From the NCBI GenBank assembly GCA_002293295.1, contig DBCY01000159.1:1-15727 (forward strand): 15,727 nt of DNA. Reading direction: 5' to 3'. A model generated the notes under the pieces. It searched no databases and was not told where the DNA came from. It worked only from the letters and a program-made list of their open reading frames with translations. Each line of letters begins with the position of its first letter. Position 1 is the first letter of the stretch. The DNA comes from Ruminococcus sp. UBA946 (lineage in GTDB: Bacteria > Bacillota > Clostridia > Oscillospirales > Ruminococcaceae). This document shows positions 13,707 through 15,727 of the stretch, piece after piece. The position numbers were made by a program, and so were the translations under genes.

Positions 13707-15554
13707 TTGGCTGATGAAATAAACAGAGCGCCGCGTCGTCAGAGAGGTTTCCGCGGAGGACCGCCGGGAATGGCTGCTGAAAAGGCAAAGGACTTCAAAG
13801 GCACAGTCAAGAAGCTGATTGATTATATAGCTCAGTATAAATCAGCCGTGATTACGGTTATGTTTTTTGCGGTCGGAAGTACGGTATTCCATATTCTGGG
13901 CCCTAAAATCCTATCAAGGGCAACCACGGAAATTTTTAACGGACTTGTGCTGAAAATAAACGGCACAGGCGGAATCGATTTTGATAAAATCGGTAAAATC
14001 CTTATAACTATACTTATTTTATATTTTATATCCTCTGTCTTCTCCTTTATTCAAGGATGGATTATGACAAACATCTCCCAGAAGGTAAGCTATAAAATGA
14101 GAAAGGAAATATCGGAAAAAATCAGCCGGATTCCTATGAAATATTTTGAAAGCACACCGAACGGAGAGGTTTTGTCAAGGGTAACGAATGATGTGGATAC
14201 ATTAAGTCAGAGCCTTAACCAAAGCATTACACAGCTTATTACTTCGGTCGCCTCAATAATCGGGATTCTCATAATGATGCTGTCAATTAGCTTTGTCATG
14301 ACGCTGATAGCCGTTGTAATCCTCCCCGTCTCGGCGGTTCTGACAATGCTCACAGTAAAAAAATCACAGCGGTATTTTAAGGAACAGCAGGAATATCTCG
14401 GACATGTCAACGGTCAGGTAGAGGAAATATTCGGAGGACATCTTGTTGTAAAAGCGTTTAATCATGAGCAAGAAGCTATTGAAGAATTTGAACGCGACAA
14501 TAAGGTTTTATATAAATCGGCGTTAATGTCGCAGTTTATATCGGGTATGATGTTCCCCATTATGAATTTTGTCGGGTATCTCGGATATATTGCCGTTGCT
14601 GTCGCCGGGGCGTGGCTAGCCATCAAAGGCACAATAACAGTAGGAGATATACAGGCGTTTATACAGTATGTACGTCAGTTTACACAGCCTATAGGTCAGC
14701 TTGCTCAGGTATCGGGTATGCTCCAGTCTGCCGCCGCCGCCGCTGAAAGGGTGTTTGAATTCCTTGAGCTTCCCGAAGAGAGCCGGAGTATTCCTGAACC
14801 TGTAAAGCTCGATAATATTTTGGGCGACGTTACATTTGAAAATGTACGTTTCGGATATGATGAAGATAAAATCATTATAAATGATTTCAGCGCAAAAGTC
14901 AGGGCGGGGCAGACTGTTGCGATAGTCGGTCCCACAGGAGCCGGAAAAACCACAATGGTTAAGCTTCTTATGAGGTTTTACGACGTCAGCGGCGGCGCTG
15001 TCAAGATTGACGGTTATGATGTAAGGGATTTTGACAGGCATGAATTAAGGAATCATTTCGGTATGGTACTCCAGGATACATGGCTTTTTAACGGAACCGT
15101 CATGGAAAATATACGCTACGGCAAACCGGATGCTACGGATGAGGAAGTTTTTTCTGCCGCCAAGGCGGCTCATGTCGACCGCTTCATAAGAACCCTCCCC
15201 GGCGGATATGACATGGTTTTGAACGAAGAGGCGACAAATGTGTCCCAGGGGCAAAAACAGCTTCTTACCATAGCTCGCGCCATACTTGCCGACAATAAGA
15301 TTATGATACTTGACGAAGCGACTTCATCGGTTGATACGCGTACTGAAATACGGATTCAGAAAGCCATGAATAATCTAGTAAAGGGCAGAACAAGCTTTGT
15401 CATCGCTCACAGGCTGTCCACAATCAGGGACGCCGACCTGATCCTTGTTATGAAGGACGGGGATATTATAGAGCAAGGGAATCACAGCGAGCTTATCGCA
15501 AAGGGCGGGTTTTACTGCGAGCTTTATAATTCACAGTTTGAACATACGGCATAA
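13707..15554 (+). CDS. ABC exporter half-transporter with catalytic ATPase site (subunit 2)
   Basis: A 615-residue partner of the preceding gene. A basic, Gly/Arg/Pro-rich cytoplasmic tail (residues 1-45, with RRQRGFRGGPPG) leads to six membrane helices between about 48 and 340. The ATPase domain has Walker A GPTGAGKTT (408-416), Q-loop MVLQDTWLF (453-461), Walker B IMILDE with catalytic Glu537, and H-loop IAHR with His568. The signature is altered to VSQGQ (512-516), which matches the degenerate half of a heterodimer: the consensus site forms from this subunit's Walker motifs and Glu plus the SGGQ of subunit 1. The start codon is TTG. No large extracellular insert is present. A lipid, peptide or drug substrate is possible, and nothing nearby decides. 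Confidence 0.95.
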   Translation: MADEINRAPRRQRGFRGGPPGMAAEKAKDFKGTVKKLIDYIAQYKSAVITVMFFAVGSTVFHILGPKILSRATTEIFNGLVLKINGTGGIDFDKIGKILITILILYFISSVFSFIQGWIMTNISQKVSYKMRKEISEKISRIPMKYFESTPNGEVLSRVTNDVDTLSQSLNQSITQLITSVASIIGILIMMLSISFVMTLIAVVILPVSAVLTMLTVKKSQRYFKEQQEYLGHVNGQVEEIFGGHLVVKAFNHEQEAIEEFERDNKVLYKSALMSQFISGMMFPIMNFVGYLGYIAVAVAGAWLAIKGTITVGDIQAFIQYVRQFTQPIGQLAQVSGMLQSAAAAAERVFEFLELPEESRSIPEPVKLDNILGDVTFENVRFGYDEDKIIINDFSAKVRAGQTVAIVGPTGAGKTTMVKLLMRFYDVSGGAVKIDGYDVRDFDRHELRNHFGMVLQDTWLFNGTVMENIRYGKPDATDEEVFSAAKAAHVDRFIRTLPGGYDMVLNEEATNVSQGQKQLLTIARAILADNKIMILDEATSSVDTRTEIRIQKAMNNLVKGRTSFVIAHRLSTIRDADLILVMKDGDIIEQGNHSELIAKGGFYCELYNSQFEHTA

Positions 15555-15579
15555 TATAAATTAATTTAAAATAATAATC

Positions 15580-15613
15580 GGGTGTGTCCGTTAATAACGA
15601 ATACACCCTTTTT
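15580..15613 (+). terminator. Terminator of the ABC exporter operon, possibly bidirectional
   Basis: GGGTGTGT (15580-15587) pairs with ATACACCC (15601-15608, one G-U pair), with CGTT/AACG extending the stem inside, and TTTTT follows. It lies 26 bases after the exporter stop codon and between convergent genes. On the other strand the hairpin is followed by only a weak T-rich tail, so it may also serve the leftward rpsI transcript. Confidence 0.85.
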
Positions 15614-15664
15614 ATTAAAATATTAAGCCGGCTTTTAAAGCTTTGATAAATATGAAAACAAACA

Positions 15665-15727
15665 TTATCTCTTTGAGAACTGCGGAGCCCTGCGCGCGGC
15701 CTTGAGGCCGTACTTCTTGCGCTCCTT
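15665..15727 (-). CDS. rpsI: 30S ribosomal protein S9, C-terminal end (partial)
   Basis: Only the last 20 codons and the TAA stop are inside the window; the gene runs off the right edge. The minus-strand reading gives KERKKYGLKAARRAPQFSKR, the highly conserved S9 tail whose final Lys-Arg reaches toward the P-site tRNA. S9 is an essential ribosomal component, normally preceded by rplM (L13) in the same operon, which would lie outside the window. Its presence shows that this is chromosomal core DNA. Confidence 0.95.
   Translation of the reverse strand, partial: KERKKYGLKAARRAPQFSKR

Overview
The window looks like a chromosomal segment of a moderately AT-rich Gram-positive anaerobe of the class Clostridia (Bacillota). 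The evidence is AGGAGG-type ribosome binding sites, the spacing and product style of the genes, a methyl-accepting chemotaxis protein, a heterodimeric multidrug-type ABC exporter pair, and the last codons of rpsI (ribosomal protein S9) at the right edge. No genus can be fixed from sequence alone. Several proteins suggest, without proving, a spore former.

Left part (1-3500, minus strand): a full-length chemotaxis receptor, with a candidate sigma-D/FliA-type promoter 48 bases upstream of its start. It is followed by a 480-base gap that holds a 109-bp palindromic element made of two hairpins. Next is a two-gene operon of an HD-domain protein and a STAS-domain anti-sigma-factor antagonist. Middle left (3721-5623, plus strand): a secreted alkaline phosphatase with a hairpin leader. 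A 158-bp inverted-repeat (MITE-like) element abuts its stop codon, and a rho-independent terminator follows.

Centre (5919-11104, plus strand): the most unusual region. Four consecutive genes share one roughly 70-residue helical module (invariant core ETALxHILNAEGEK) but carry different cargo. The first has two copies of a ~92-residue alpha/beta repeat. The second has three copies plus a ~440-residue C-terminal domain resembling the choice-of-anchor G surface family. The third is the bare module. The fourth is a protein with 55 cysteines, a Cys/Pro tandem repeat and a C-terminal beta-rich domain recalling BclA-type jelly rolls. None has a signal peptide or wall anchor. My working hypothesis is a co-assembling extracellular or spore-surface (coat/exosporium-like) layer built by mother-cell expression. 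Each gap in the cluster holds strong RNA hairpins, and the leader of the second gene can form an H-type pseudoknot.

Right part (11105-15727): a 414-base gap with two back-to-back ~140-bp structured elements and a good sigma-A promoter. This drives two ABC half-transporter genes separated by one base, the second starting with TTG. Their motifs show one degenerate and one consensus ATPase site, as in BmrCD/TM287-288-type exporters. A terminator lies between this operon and the convergent, truncated rpsI.
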